Below are positions 30,753-39,341 of a DNA stretch of 53,872 bases, one piece after another; position 1 is the stretch's first letter; each line of letters starts with the position of its first letter. The notes under the pieces are model-generated. The model saw nothing but the letters and a program-made list of their open reading frames with translations, searched no databases and was not told the origin of the DNA. Origin of the DNA: a virus; the IMG/VR virus record IMGVR_UViG_3300008113_006865, positions 1 through 53,872 of that record. One strand, written 5' to 3'. The translations under genes were made by a program, and so were the position numbers.

Positions 30753-31637
30753 TCAAATTTTAACCAACTGGTCATTGTTGATCTTGCTTGTTCGCAGGCC
30801 GTCTGAGTTGGAAATTCCAGAGTCACTCGACCCGGAATGTCCTTTGGATCGTTTACGTGAACTGCTAGTATTATCAATATCCACATTATCTCGCTCCTTA
30901 GTCCATGTAACTATTTCCCAACGGCCGTCCCAGTGTTCAACTAATGCTGTACAACTCTCAACCCAATCTCCATCGTTCATATATGTAACACCGTTGATCT
31001 CTTTGATTTCTGCGTGGTGTATGTGTCCACATATAACACCATCGAACCCACGCTTCTTACAGTAATTGGCCAAGTTCTCTTCAAACTTGAACACAAAGTC
31101 TACTGCTTTTTTGACTTTGTACTTAAGATACTTGCTAAGGCTAAAGTACCCAAAACCCATACGACGACGTATCCAATTAAATTTATTGTTGAGTGTAAGA
31201 ACAATGTCATATGCTTTGTCTCCCAAAAACGCTATCCATGGAGCTAGTCTAGTAATGCCATCAAATAAGTCACCGTGTACTACAAGATAGTGCTTACCAT
31301 CTGCACCTATATGTTCTATTTGATTGTGTATTTCTATTAGACCAAAATTAAAACCATACGGTATCATTGGTCTTAAAAATTCATCATGATTACCTGCTAT
31401 GAATACTACACGGGTGCCACGTTTGGCGTGACCTAGTACACGACGTACCACGTTAGTGTGACTTTGTTTCCAACGCCATTTGTTTTGTTGTATCTTCCAG
31501 GCATCAATTATATCACCTACTAGATAGAGAGTATCGCACGAGTTGTGCTTGAGAAAATTATTGAGCTGTTCCGCCTTACAGTCTTTTGTACCTAAGTGGA
31601 CGTCACTCACAAAAATACTACGATAAGTTTTTTGCAT
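30753..31637 (-). CDS. Calcineurin-like phosphoesterase, LpxH-type
   Basis: A 294-aa metallophosphoesterase with FVSDVHLGT, YLVGDIIDAW, IAGNHDEFL, VVHGDLFDG and VICGHIHHAE, the full metal-binding set of the UDP-2,3-diacylglucosamine pyrophosphatase group. The last ~45 residues are a Ser/Asn/Asp-rich extension (SSSRKRSKGHSGSSDSGIS) not usual in LpxH. Its message may be leaderless: GATAAATATTGCT precedes ATG 31637. It would hydrolyse a lipid A precursor or a related nucleotide-sugar lipid. Confidence 0.85.
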   Translation of the reverse strand: MQKTYRSIFVSDVHLGTKDCKAEQLNNFLKHNSCDTLYLVGDIIDAWKIQQNKWRWKQSHTNVVRRVLGHAKRGTRVVFIAGNHDEFLRPMIPYGFNFGLIEIHNQIEHIGADGKHYLVVHGDLFDGITRLAPWIAFLGDKAYDIVLTLNNKFNWIRRRMGFGYFSLSKYLKYKVKKAVDFVFKFEENLANYCKKRGFDGVICGHIHHAEIKEINGVTYMNDGDWVESCTALVEHWDGRWEIVTWTKERDNVDIDNTSSSRKRSKGHSGSSDSGISNSDGLRTSKINNDQLVKI

Positions 31638-31642
31638 AGCAA

Positions 31643-31650
31643 TATTTATC
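31643..31650 (-). promoter_or_regulatory. T4-late-like element GATAAATA
   Basis: Minus-strand GATAAATATTGCT ends directly at ATG 31637 with no ribosome-binding site, predicting a leaderless late message for the phosphoesterase gene. Confidence 0.45.
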
Positions 31651-31681
31651 GTAGTATCGTGTTTGAAAGATTACAGTTGTG

Positions 31682-31840
31682 TTAAATCTGTACCAAAACC
31701 CATTTACGTGTAAATGACTTACCTTCGGCCTTGTGTTTCAGTATCTTAGCGAACTCTTTTTTACGAAGTTCGGAAACCGTTTCTGTATCATGGTCAACGC
31801 AAGCCCTGTACAGTTTAGCCAATAGCTTTTTCTGTTTCAT
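31682..31840 (-). CDS. Small basic protein, 52 aa
   Basis: A 52-codon ORF with ribosome-binding site AGGAGG. The product (MKQKKLLAKLYRACVDHDTE...) is basic and helical, with a Lys/Arg-rich C-terminal half, and may bind nucleic acid. It starts within the last 26 bases of the 61-aa zinc-finger-like gene. No family recognised. Confidence 0.6.
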   Translation of the reverse strand: MKQKKLLAKLYRACVDHDTETVSELRKKEFAKILKHKAEGKSFTRKWVLVQI

Positions 31841-32000
31841 GGTTGTGTCCTCCTGACAAGTATTTAGCCGGAATCAACCCTGTCCAGTGCTTTCTACAAG
31901 TGATCATATAACGTACATTATCACCTTGCTTAGAAAGCAGTTGCGCACCTTCTTTACAATTAGGCACTTGACATAGGGGCGGAATATTTGATGGAATCAT
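31815..32000 (-). CDS. Small zinc-finger-like protein, 61 aa
   Basis: The 61-aa product has C10 and C15 (LCQVPNC) and a second pair in MITCRKHW (C35, H38), a plausible zinc site, and a His-rich end (GGHNHETEK). Leader CAAATAACATT precedes the ATG without a clear ribosome-binding site. It lies four bases after the 52-aa membrane protein stop. Function unknown. Confidence 0.55.
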   Translation of the reverse strand: MIPSNIPPLCQVPNCKEGAQLLSKQGDNVRYMITCRKHWTGLIPAKYLSGGHNHETEKAIG

Positions 32001-32004
32001 AATG

Positions 32005-32163
32005 TTATTTGAGAAATTTGGACAAAATCCATACTATAGGAAGCCATCCCAGTAGAAAGATAGGTGCTAAGATCATACCTTGAATAAGTTTAGCTCGTTG
32101 TTCAGCTTCACGTTCTTTTGTTCGCTGTTGTTCATAACCCATTTGTCGTTGAGTTGAATACAT
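32005..32163 (-). CDS. Small membrane protein, 52 aa
   Basis: A 52-codon ORF (MYSTQRQMGYEQQRTKEREA...) with AAGGACA nine bases upstream. A polar Gln/Arg/Glu-rich N-terminal half is followed by a C-terminal transmembrane segment (MILAPIFLLGWLPIVWIL). It starts directly after the curlin-repeat gene stop and may belong to the curli operon transcript. No family recognised. Confidence 0.6.
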   Translation of the reverse strand: MYSTQRQMGYEQQRTKEREAEQRAKLIQGMILAPIFLLGWLPIVWILSKFLK

Positions 32164-32164
32164 A

Positions 32165-33838
32165 TTATTGTCCTTGTGTAACTGTAATCTTAGCGCATCC
32201 GCCTACGGCAGTACAGTTATGTGTAATTGAATAATAGTTTTGATTACTACCGCTTTGTGTTAAACTTAGATCAGTGCCAGTGCCACTAAGATTAATTTTA
32301 GCCATATGACTCGCACTGCCCTGTTGTAGTATATCTACATTTTTATTCCCACCACTTAGTGTGACTTCGGCATAATGACTACCACTGTCTTTTTGTTGCA
32401 CTAGCAAACTGTTGTTATTGTTACTAACATCGGCAAATATACCCTTACCTCCACCAGTACTAGTCTGTTGTAAATTTACACTGTTAAAATTACCCACAAC
32501 TCTTAAATCAACATAGTTTACTTGTGTATTAGCATTGCCAGTTTGGGAAATATCAACGGTATTACTTAGTCCGTTGCCGTAATACTTAACGTAGTTATTT
32601 CTAGTTCCGCTTTGATTAACTTCAACAATGTTCTGCGTGCCTATCTGTTCTATATGTACTTGACTGTCTGCGGTAGTTCTATTGATAAATGTCAAAATTT
32701 TAGCTGTGTTAGTGGTACTGGAATTAAATGACGATGCACTTCCTCCGCAACATAAAGTATTTGCAGCCGCAGTTACTGGATCGACAATAGTATTGTTTGA
32801 AGCAGTGCTTGTTGTTGTACTATTTGCATCGTAGTAATAGGTAATTTCAGCAATCTGCATACTGTCACAGTTTAATCCACAACCATCACCTGCTTTAGTT
32901 GTTGGGAACAACATAAAGTAATATGCGTATGCAGTAGTATTATCTGTGCTAATCACTGAACTTGTATCAAATCTGTTTTCACTCAATGTGATAGCGTCTT
33001 GCTTAATCAATGTCCAAGTTGACCCGTCATTACTTCCGTATAACTTATAACTTGTAGGGTCACGGCCACTAAAGTCGTTAGCTGTTGTAACTGTAAATCC
33101 TGTTACAATTCTACCTGCATTTAGTTGCACAGTAACACCGGCATTCTTTTTGTCAAAGTTTAGATACTTAGTGTTGGGATTATTATCAAAAGCACTGTTA
33201 GGGCCTTCACCGCCAGGACTATTATTTGTAGTTGGAATTGCTCTAATAATATTAACTGTAGCATTATTCATGTAAATTGCTGTAGGCGCAGGTGGAGGAG
33301 GACCTGCTGGTGCCGCAGTTTGACCAGCAGCCAGAGGAGTTGTTGATCCGTTAGTAGCATACGAGTTAACCTGCGACACTGTGGGATTTACGGTACCAGT
33401 CCATGTGACTCCACTAGTGTTAGCCAATCCTTGTGTCATACTAAACAACTGTCCAGTATCGTTGTCGTTTCCCACAAAAAAGAAATAGTCTGTTCCCATG
33501 TTGATAATACGACCAGTTCCCATCACTGCTTTCTGTGTGCCACTAGAACTAAATTGCACAGCATTCCAAGGGTTAGTTGAATTACCAGTGGCGGCAAATG
33601 CCACATAGTCACCAGTCGCCCATGATAATTGTCCTGTAGTCCAAGGTATCTTATATGCTGTTCCAGGATTCTTACTATAAATTTGACAAGTTGCTGTATA
33701 CATACAGGCGCTGACATTCCATTGACTATCTGCTATTTGATAGCGGCCAAATTTTAAATCAACAAGACCCGTTGCTTGACTATGTGCAGATAAGCAGACT
33801 GTAATTAGAAAAGAAAATAATATTAAAAAGCGTTTCAT
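32165..33838 (-). CDS. Curlin-repeat adhesin with discoidin-like domain
   Basis: A 557-aa secreted protein: signal peptide (1-22), a ~150-residue N-terminal domain with a disulfide-like CMYTATC, a discoidin/F5-F8-type domain (about 195-330; YKLYGSNDGSTWTLIKQD), and a C-terminal block (about 385-545) of curlin-like repeats with spaced QxGxxN strands (VHIEQIGTQNIVEVNQSGTR and further). The repeats suggest polymerisation with the 271-aa curlin, while the discoidin-like domain would display a glycan-binding head. It ends the operon and overlaps the FecR-domain gene by ATGA. Secretion would be through CsgG. Confidence 0.75.
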   Translation of the reverse strand: MKRFLILFSFLITVCLSAHSQATGLVDLKFGRYQIADSQWNVSACMYTATCQIYSKNPGTAYKIPWTTGQLSWATGDYVAFAATGNSTNPWNAVQFSSSGTQKAVMGTGRIINMGTDYFFFVGNDNDTGQLFSMTQGLANTSGVTWTGTVNPTVSQVNSYATNGSTTPLAAGQTAAPAGPPPPAPTAIYMNNATVNIIRAIPTTNNSPGGEGPNSAFDNNPNTKYLNFDKKNAGVTVQLNAGRIVTGFTVTTANDFSGRDPTSYKLYGSNDGSTWTLIKQDAITLSENRFDTSSVISTDNTTAYAYYFMLFPTTKAGDGCGLNCDSMQIAEITYYYDANSTTTSTASNNTIVDPVTAAANTLCCGGSASSFNSSTTNTAKILTFINRTTADSQVHIEQIGTQNIVEVNQSGTRNNYVKYYGNGLSNTVDISQTGNANTQVNYVDLRVVGNFNSVNLQQTSTGGGKGIFADVSNNNNSLLVQQKDSGSHYAEVTLSGGNKNVDILQQGSASHMAKINLSGTGTDLSLTQSGSNQNYYSITHNCTAVGGCAKITVTQGQ

Positions 33839-34932
33839 GGTCTTCTTAATACACCAGTTTTTTGTATAATGTTTACAACATTGCCACCAGGATCACCGCT
33901 ACCCACTACGGTAAATGCATACTGATCGTTGTGACTAATAGCCACAAAAGTATTTGATTCGTATCCTGTTGTCTTAACTTCGGCATAATGATCAATGTTA
34001 CTTCTGTAAGCAGTTCCTTTTCCTTTACTCTGTATATCAGATGAGTCATTCTTTTCCCATGATACACACACTGCTGTACTGGCATTACAGCCAATCTTTC
34101 CAGCTGCTTCCATTATAGCAAGTACTCGAGCGGTTTCAATAGCTTCGTTTGTTTCTCTAACTTTCATGGCAATTCGACGCTGTGCTTCTACTTCAATATC
34201 TTCAAATTCTCGATCTCGTTTTGATCTTGCTTGTTGTTTTATTGCGAGCATGACTTCTTGAGGTTTGACAATGATTAGATTATTACCTATATTGCCTTCA
34301 ATGGTATTGACTACTACTGGAGCAGTTGGCATCATACTATTACTGGTAACATATGTGGCTTCGAATGCTTTATCCAAAGTTACTGACCCCATGCCAGTGC
34401 TTACAATGATACTGCCCACTTTGCAACGTTGTTCATCTAATTCAAATTGTTTGAAATCTTTTTCATCTTTACAACTAGGAACTAACATGATAAGACTTTG
34501 TCCAGTCTCGTCAACAGTCATTGTGAAATCAGTACCGCGTACTGCTACTGTGGCTGTGGGAGTTTTGATGTTTACTTGTTGGGGATTATTTTTAGCAATT
34601 TGGCCTGATGCATAACGCACAGTTCCCATGCCTACTTTCATAGCTAACTTGCCTGCATCTGATTTTTTTGGATCAAAAACAAAATCGTCAATAAGTAATC
34701 TGCTGTTTTCTGTAACTTTGACTTTGGTATCGTCTTTAAATGTTATATTGCTTACACAAGCACCAGTAGTATAAGTGTCCATGCTTTCAATCTCTGCACC
34801 CTTAACCCCTGAAAGTTTTTTCTTATTTCGTTCAACTTCGCAGGCCGTGCCTTTATTTTCTGAAACCGTGCCAATACCAGCCCAAGACGGGCTGGCCACT
34901 GTTAGCAGTAGGGCTAACAATATGACACGCAT
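33835..34932 (-). CDS. Secreted FecR-domain protein, 365 aa
   Basis: Signal peptide MRVILLALLLTVASPSWA, then a FecR domain (about 30-160) ending in the typical TPTATVAVRGTDF segment. A helical, Arg/Glu-rich region (about 230-270) and a small C-terminal domain follow. Secreted FecR proteins often accompany surface fibres and beta-rich exported proteins. It lies between the two curlin-repeat genes (2-bp gap upstream, 4-bp overlap downstream), so it is part of the same export system, possibly a periplasmic or surface anchor. Confidence 0.75.
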   Translation of the reverse strand: MRVILLALLLTVASPSWAGIGTVSENKGTACEVERNKKKLSGVKGAEIESMDTYTTGACVSNITFKDDTKVKVTENSRLLIDDFVFDPKKSDAGKLAMKVGMGTVRYASGQIAKNNPQQVNIKTPTATVAVRGTDFTMTVDETGQSLIMLVPSCKDEKDFKQFELDEQRCKVGSIIVSTGMGSVTLDKAFEATYVTSNSMMPTAPVVVNTIEGNIGNNLIIVKPQEVMLAIKQQARSKRDREFEDIEVEAQRRIAMKVRETNEAIETARVLAIMEAAGKIGCNASTAVCVSWEKNDSSDIQSKGKGTAYRSNIDHYAEVKTTGYESNTFVAISHNDQYAFTVVGSGDPGGNVVNIIQKTGVLRRP

Positions 34933-34934
34933 AA

Positions 34935-35750
34935 TTACCTCGCAATCGCTGTAGCTGGAGATACAATATTCGAACTACTTGTGCGAACTGTGATAGTGTT
35001 GTTGCTACCCTGTGTTTGTATATTAACGGTAGTATCGTTAGTACCTTGTTGCTGTGTAGTGATGCTGTTGTAGTCGCCTGTGGTCATCATAGCAAGTACG
35101 TGGCCGTTAGCACCAGCTGCATCCATTTGCTGAATGTTGAACACGTTAGCATTGCCATTAACTACATTAGATACACTACCTCTACTACTGAGCAAACTAC
35201 TAGTAACTTGATTATTATCACCATCTAATACTGTATTAGTGATAATGTTGCTACCAACTAGATCTTGTATGATCATGTTGTTGTTGCCAAGAATTTGTTC
35301 TGTAATAACGTTTTGACTATTCGTAGCATTATTAGGATTACCAATGGTCAACCTAGTTTGGTTACCATTGCCTAACATATTAGTAGTATAACTATTATTG
35401 CTACCGCGAATGTTATACTGGCTGCTGTTGGCGTTGCCAGTCTGTGTGATGTTAACAGTATTTGTACTGCCGGTAATAGTACCGTAATTTGATGCACTAG
35501 GAGCATCTGGTGTTAGCGTAGTAATACCAGTTCCTGCTACCGCTGTTGCTACTGTATTAGTAACACCACCAACGTTGTTGGTCCCGCCAACCTGCTCAAT
35601 AGTGATAGTGTTGCTACTACCCACTTGTTCGATATAAACTTTGTTAGGACCTGTTGCTGTCTGAGCACCACTTATGGTGGCAAAGCTCAAAAGCGCCATA
35701 GTGAGTAATTTTCTCGACAACCCACAACCGCCTGTCATTATTTGTTTCAT
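34935..35750 (-). CDS. Curlin-repeat fibre subunit (CsgA/CsgB-like)
   Basis: A 271-aa secreted protein. Signal peptide cleaved near ISGA-QT (residue 29). The mature part begins VYIEQVGSSNTITIEQVGGT and continues with about ten Asn/Gln/Gly/Thr-rich repeats of ~20 residues matching the curlin pattern (x-I-x-Q-x-G-x-x-N). It has no cysteines after the signal region. It is probably the amyloid-like subunit carried by the CsgG channel. It lies 200 bp downstream of csgG, with a possible late element AGTAAATA in the leader. Confidence 0.78.
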   Translation of the reverse strand: MKQIMTGGCGLSRKLLTMALLSFATISGAQTATGPNKVYIEQVGSSNTITIEQVGGTNNVGGVTNTVATAVAGTGITTLTPDAPSASNYGTITGSTNTVNITQTGNANSSQYNIRGSNNSYTTNMLGNGNQTRLTIGNPNNATNSQNVITEQILGNNNMIIQDLVGSNIITNTVLDGDNNQVTSSLLSSRGSVSNVVNGNANVFNIQQMDAAGANGHVLAMMTTGDYNSITTQQQGTNDTTVNIQTQGSNNTITVRTSSSNIVSPATAIAR

Positions 35751-35879
35751 TTTTTTCTAATGTTGGATTATTATTGTTCTCCAACAAGTTCCTTGGCCAT
35801 TGACCTATAATTATAATACTCTTCTCTGATCTACCCCTTTCACGTAGATTTAATTCTTGCTACTTTATTTACTTACGGT

Positions 35880-35945
35880 AAAACAAAAATTAAATGTTGC
35901 TGTTATTTTTCCAACATGTAAAAAAATTAACATGTTAAAAAATCA
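35880..35945. repeat. AACATGTT palindromes downstream of csgG
   Basis: TTAACATGTTAA (a perfect 12-bp palindrome) and CCAACATGTAAA lie ~20 bp apart just after the csgG stop, with T-runs on the minus strand. They may be a weak terminator or a protein-binding site controlling the curlin genes; the 200-bp gap also holds a TATAAT without a clear -35. Confidence 0.35.
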
Positions 35946-35950
35946 ACAGT

Positions 35951-37180
35951 TTAATCTATTTTTTCTAATCTATCATTCATTACCCAACCACCGCGTTTCT
36001 CACTGTCTACTACTCTAACCCAACCTTCACTGCCAGGTTGTACAACATCTACCACTGTGCCTTTCTTGAACTGCCAAGTCTTTTGACTTTTATCATTGGG
36101 TTCTTTGTAAATGAATTCATCTTCTTTCAATTTACGTTGGCCAAACAATGCTTTAGGTTCCGCTTGCTTTTCTTCAACTTTAGTTTCAAATTTTACTTCT
36201 GGGGAGGCACTGGGTAAGGTTTCGGTTTTGGTTTCGGGTTGGGCTTGTGGTTGAACCAAGACATCTTTCTTCTCCTCTACTTTAACTTCTTTCTTTTCCT
36301 CTACGACAGGAACAATAGGAACAATAGGAACAATAGGAACTGGGATTTCTGTTACTTGCCTTTTAAACGCCCAATGTCCTTTTCGAGCACCTTCATTAAT
36401 GGTTTGTATTACTGCTGCTTGAACTGCGACATCAACTGCTCGATTGATACTTTCGTTTATACTGCCGCCAACTTCTCCTTCAAGTGCATTTGCGCCAGCA
36501 CCAAACTGTGTACCGTCATCTACGAAACGAAGTAATGTTAGTTTGTCCATATAACTTAGGACTGTTTTTGTCACTGTAACTGTGGTTAGTATTTCGCCTG
36601 TTGCTACGCTGACAGTTCTTAGTGTTACTGTAACTGTGTCTGATTGATACTGTGTGCTAGCACCAATACCAAAAATTCTCACACCTGATCCGCCTGTTAA
36701 GGTGTTGCTATCATAACCAACGATGCCGCCTTCCATAATGATTCCGGCAAACATCATTGGCGGTAATGCCTTAGCATCTTTGCCTTGATATTGTTCACGC
36801 ATTTGACGAATCATTTGACGCTCTTTAATTAAGTTCTCTAAGCCTACACGTTCTAAAACTGTAAACCAACGAGCATCGCCAACATCTTGTAATGCTTTGA
36901 TCAAGTAGTTTTCAGCACCTTGCGTAACTGCTGAACTTAATGACGCAATCAGTGGCTGACTTTTACGCTGTCCTGTTAGGTCTCTAAATCCATAAACCGC
37001 TACAGCTACTGGACCGCCTTCTGGTGGCTGTAACTTGTTAGAGTCTTTCTTTAGGAACTTGCTAGACTCAACTTTTGGCTCGTCAAATTGATTACCTGTT
37101 ACTTTTTCTCTTATTGCTGAACTTGATGCGCAGCCTGTTAGTACTGCTACCACTGCCAAGGATAATATTGTCTTTTTCAT
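35951..37180 (-). CDS. csgG: CsgG-like curli secretion channel lipoprotein, with C-terminal extension
   Basis: A 409-aa protein with lipobox LTGCAS (Cys17) and a CsgG domain (about 50-275) showing FRDLTGQRK, ERVGLENLIKERQMIRQ, GGIVGYDSNTLTGGSGVRIF and YMDKLTLLRFVD. Unlike host CsgG (~277 aa) it has a further ~130 residues: a Val-Pro-Ile repeat, a Lys/Glu/Val/Pro linker and an SH3-like domain (FIYKEPNDKSQKTWQFKKGT) that could bind peptidoglycan. CsgG forms a nonameric outer-membrane pore. The csgF gene is nine bases upstream. Confidence 0.9.
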   Translation of the reverse strand: MKKTILSLAVVAVLTGCASSSAIREKVTGNQFDEPKVESSKFLKKDSNKLQPPEGGPVAVAVYGFRDLTGQRKSQPLIASLSSAVTQGAENYLIKALQDVGDARWFTVLERVGLENLIKERQMIRQMREQYQGKDAKALPPMMFAGIIMEGGIVGYDSNTLTGGSGVRIFGIGASTQYQSDTVTVTLRTVSVATGEILTTVTVTKTVLSYMDKLTLLRFVDDGTQFGAGANALEGEVGGSINESINRAVDVAVQAAVIQTINEGARKGHWAFKRQVTEIPVPIVPIVPIVPVVEEKKEVKVEEKKDVLVQPQAQPETKTETLPSASPEVKFETKVEEKQAEPKALFGQRKLKEDEFIYKEPNDKSQKTWQFKKGTVVDVVQPGSEGWVRVVDSEKRGGWVMNDRLEKID

Positions 37181-37189
37181 AGTCTATCC

Positions 37190-37663
37190 TTAAAATCCAA
37201 ATGTACCACTCGGCACCTTCATTTCTGTAAATTGGCTTGGGTTTAGTGCATTCTCAATCCTAACAATGATGAAAGTTCCATCAACTTTCCAAGTAATATT
37301 ATTACCCGCTACTTCCATTTGACCGCATACTCCATTAGTTAATGTACATTGTGGTGCGCCATCAGTGCCAAACAAACTATCTGTAATTTGCTTGGCTAAT
37401 TGTGAATAGATACGGCTTTCTAAGTTTGCTTGAAATTTGGCTTGTGGTGTGTTTAGCTTGTCGCTTTCTTCTTTTGCTTTCATAGCATCAGCGGCTGCTT
37501 TGTTTTTATCTTTAGCCTGAGTTTCTAACTGATAAAGTGTTAGTACGTGTGAACTATAGCCTACACCACTAAATGATGGGCTATTAAAGATATGTACTAA
37601 TTCTGCAGCAGATGCGGAATTAATAGTCATAACTATTCCGATTAATGCTAATGTATTTTTCAT
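37190..37663 (-). CDS. csgF: CsgF-like curli assembly protein
   Basis: The 157-aa product has a signal peptide (cleaved after SASA, residue 19) and then ELVHIFNSPSFSGVGYSSHV, matching the N terminus of mature CsgF (F-x-N-P-x-F-x-G) that plugs the CsgG pore. The middle is Lys/Ala-rich and a small C-terminal domain contains two Cys. The ribosome-binding site GGGAGCGAAC is shared with two other genes. First gene of the curli operon. Confidence 0.85.
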   Translation of the reverse strand: MKNTLALIGIVMTINSASAAELVHIFNSPSFSGVGYSSHVLTLYQLETQAKDKNKAAADAMKAKEESDKLNTPQAKFQANLESRIYSQLAKQITDSLFGTDGAPQCTLTNGVCGQMEVAGNNITWKVDGTFIIVRIENALNPSQFTEMKVPSGTFGF

Positions 37664-37741
37664 GGTTCGCTCCCAGGTAATACTTGCCTTAAAGTATTTA
37701 ATATAGGCTATGAAAATATTAAATAGCTAGTTAACCATAAA

Positions 37742-37763
37742 AAAAGGCTCCTAAGAGCCTTTT
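37742..37763 (-). terminator. Rho-independent terminator
   Basis: Minus strand: AAAAGGCTC-TTAG-GAGCCTTTT followed by more T residues. It ends the transcript of the 515-aa gene and isolates the csg operon. Confidence 0.85.
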
Positions 37764-37781
37764 AGTACTTTGGTATTAATT

Positions 37782-39329
37782 TTACTTAATAGAGAATCCA
37801 ATCTTTCCAACTGGTCTACGTGTTGCATAGAAGTTGCTACTTGGGTCCATTAAAATCTTACCAGTAAACACTGGTGGATAAATTACTTCAAAGTTAGAGA
37901 AGTACGCACCACCTGGTGTTGTTTCAGTATCTTTCGTTACCTTTAAGGAAGTCTTAATTTGAAGCATGTTACTGCGTTCTAGGATTGTTCTAAAGAACTT
38001 GTCTGTGTTGGGATTTTTGTTAATTTGATTGGCTATGCCTTGCGCCAATCCAGCTAATAGATGCCAACCAATTCTATAATCTGTACGTTGATTGTCGTCA
38101 GTACCTTTGTAAGTTAATAGCGTATCTAGGCCGTTTGCCTTAAGGTCTTTTTCTCTCACATGTTGTTGATCACTGTCAATAATGGCTAAAATTTTATCAG
38201 ACTGTACTCTAGTAATCATATCAATGTGTACACCAATTTGTAATACACCAGCGATAGAACCGTTCCTATACCATATATCAGAACCAGCTACATAATCCAT
38301 ATCAGGATTTTTGATCATCATTACGATGTCATACAAATTTTTCATTTCATCAGCATCAAACACACCTTCATAACGCTCTGGGTATTTTGTAATGTCATCT
38401 ACCATGCCTGAAATACTGGCTTTTGCTCCGCCAGCTTTGTCCTTACTACTAACACGAATCAAGTTGTTATCATCAAGAATCAAATAACTATCGTATAGTT
38501 TCTCTGCAGGATCATTAGGATACTCAACTCCTCTTATCTTACCAAACCCGCCTGGCCCACCTGTCATTGCAGTTTCAGCTTCTTGCCAATCACCGGCAAG
38601 GAATCGTTGTTTCATAATTGCCAATGGCGCCGCTGTTTCTCCCAAGTCAACTTCGTAACTCTTTGAATATTGATTGGCTCCAGATACAGGTGTTGTTCGT
38701 CCAAATATTACATTTTCCAACAATGCAATTACTTGATCTTTGACATCTTGGCCTAGGTCAGCTCTGCCAGCGATTGTGTTAGCAACTTCTCCTGGAACAT
38801 CATCAGCTGCCATTTCTGTATTCGTTGGGGCGATACCTACCGGCTTCAAGTTAAGTGCGGCACGTTGCTGTACTCCTGATACTTGATTTTCTTCGCCAGC
38901 TTTACCGCTTAGTTGTTGATACCCAGTTAAGTCTGAGAATAGTTTGGTCTGTAAGAAAATAGGATAAGCACCCGGTTTCTTCTTTGGCTTTAAGGCAATA
39001 AAGCCCATCATGTTGCCAGTCTTTTCATCTTGGAATACTAGAGCTAGTGCGGCACCAGCTTTATCAGGACTTGATAGTCCCTGTGTTGCTGGCATTGTTT
39101 TGAAGTCTGCAACAGGAATGTTGTTTGCTTCGGCGTATGCAATCAACTCGGCAATAAGGTCTTGCGGTTCTGCAATGTCACCTTGTTGCGGGAACACAAT
39201 GGCATCTACCATCGTAATTACGTTGCCTGCATTATTCTTAAAGGCCACACGTTTTCCACGTCCAGCTTCTTCAGCTCGTCGTGCCATCCCGCCTTCAGAT
39301 TCAATTAATAAAAATTCTTTTGCTCTCAT
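37782..39329 (-). CDS. Hypothetical phage protein, 515 aa
   Basis: The 515-aa soluble protein opens MRAKEFLLIESEGGMARRAE, a start typical of structural or packaging-associated proteins in aquatic T4-like phages. It is rich in Gly/Ala with an alpha/beta pattern and no catalytic motif I can name; a segment DYVAGSDIWYRNGS near residue 355 stands out. It carries GCTAAATATTAGT directly before the ATG and no ribosome-binding site, so the message may be late and leaderless. It ends at a strong terminator. Function unknown. Confidence 0.65.
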   Translation of the reverse strand: MRAKEFLLIESEGGMARRAEEAGRGKRVAFKNNAGNVITMVDAIVFPQQGDIAEPQDLIAELIAYAEANNIPVADFKTMPATQGLSSPDKAGAALALVFQDEKTGNMMGFIALKPKKKPGAYPIFLQTKLFSDLTGYQQLSGKAGEENQVSGVQQRAALNLKPVGIAPTNTEMAADDVPGEVANTIAGRADLGQDVKDQVIALLENVIFGRTTPVSGANQYSKSYEVDLGETAAPLAIMKQRFLAGDWQEAETAMTGGPGGFGKIRGVEYPNDPAEKLYDSYLILDDNNLIRVSSKDKAGGAKASISGMVDDITKYPERYEGVFDADEMKNLYDIVMMIKNPDMDYVAGSDIWYRNGSIAGVLQIGVHIDMITRVQSDKILAIIDSDQQHVREKDLKANGLDTLLTYKGTDDNQRTDYRIGWHLLAGLAQGIANQINKNPNTDKFFRTILERSNMLQIKTSLKVTKDTETTPGGAYFSNFEVIYPPVFTGKILMDPSSNFYATRRPVGKIGFSIK

Positions 39330-39333
39330 ACTA

Positions 39334-39341
39334 ATATTTAG
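39334..39341 (-). promoter_or_regulatory. T4-late-like element GCTAAATA
   Basis: Minus-strand GCTAAATATTAGT directly precedes ATG 39329, another predicted leaderless start. Confidence 0.45.
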
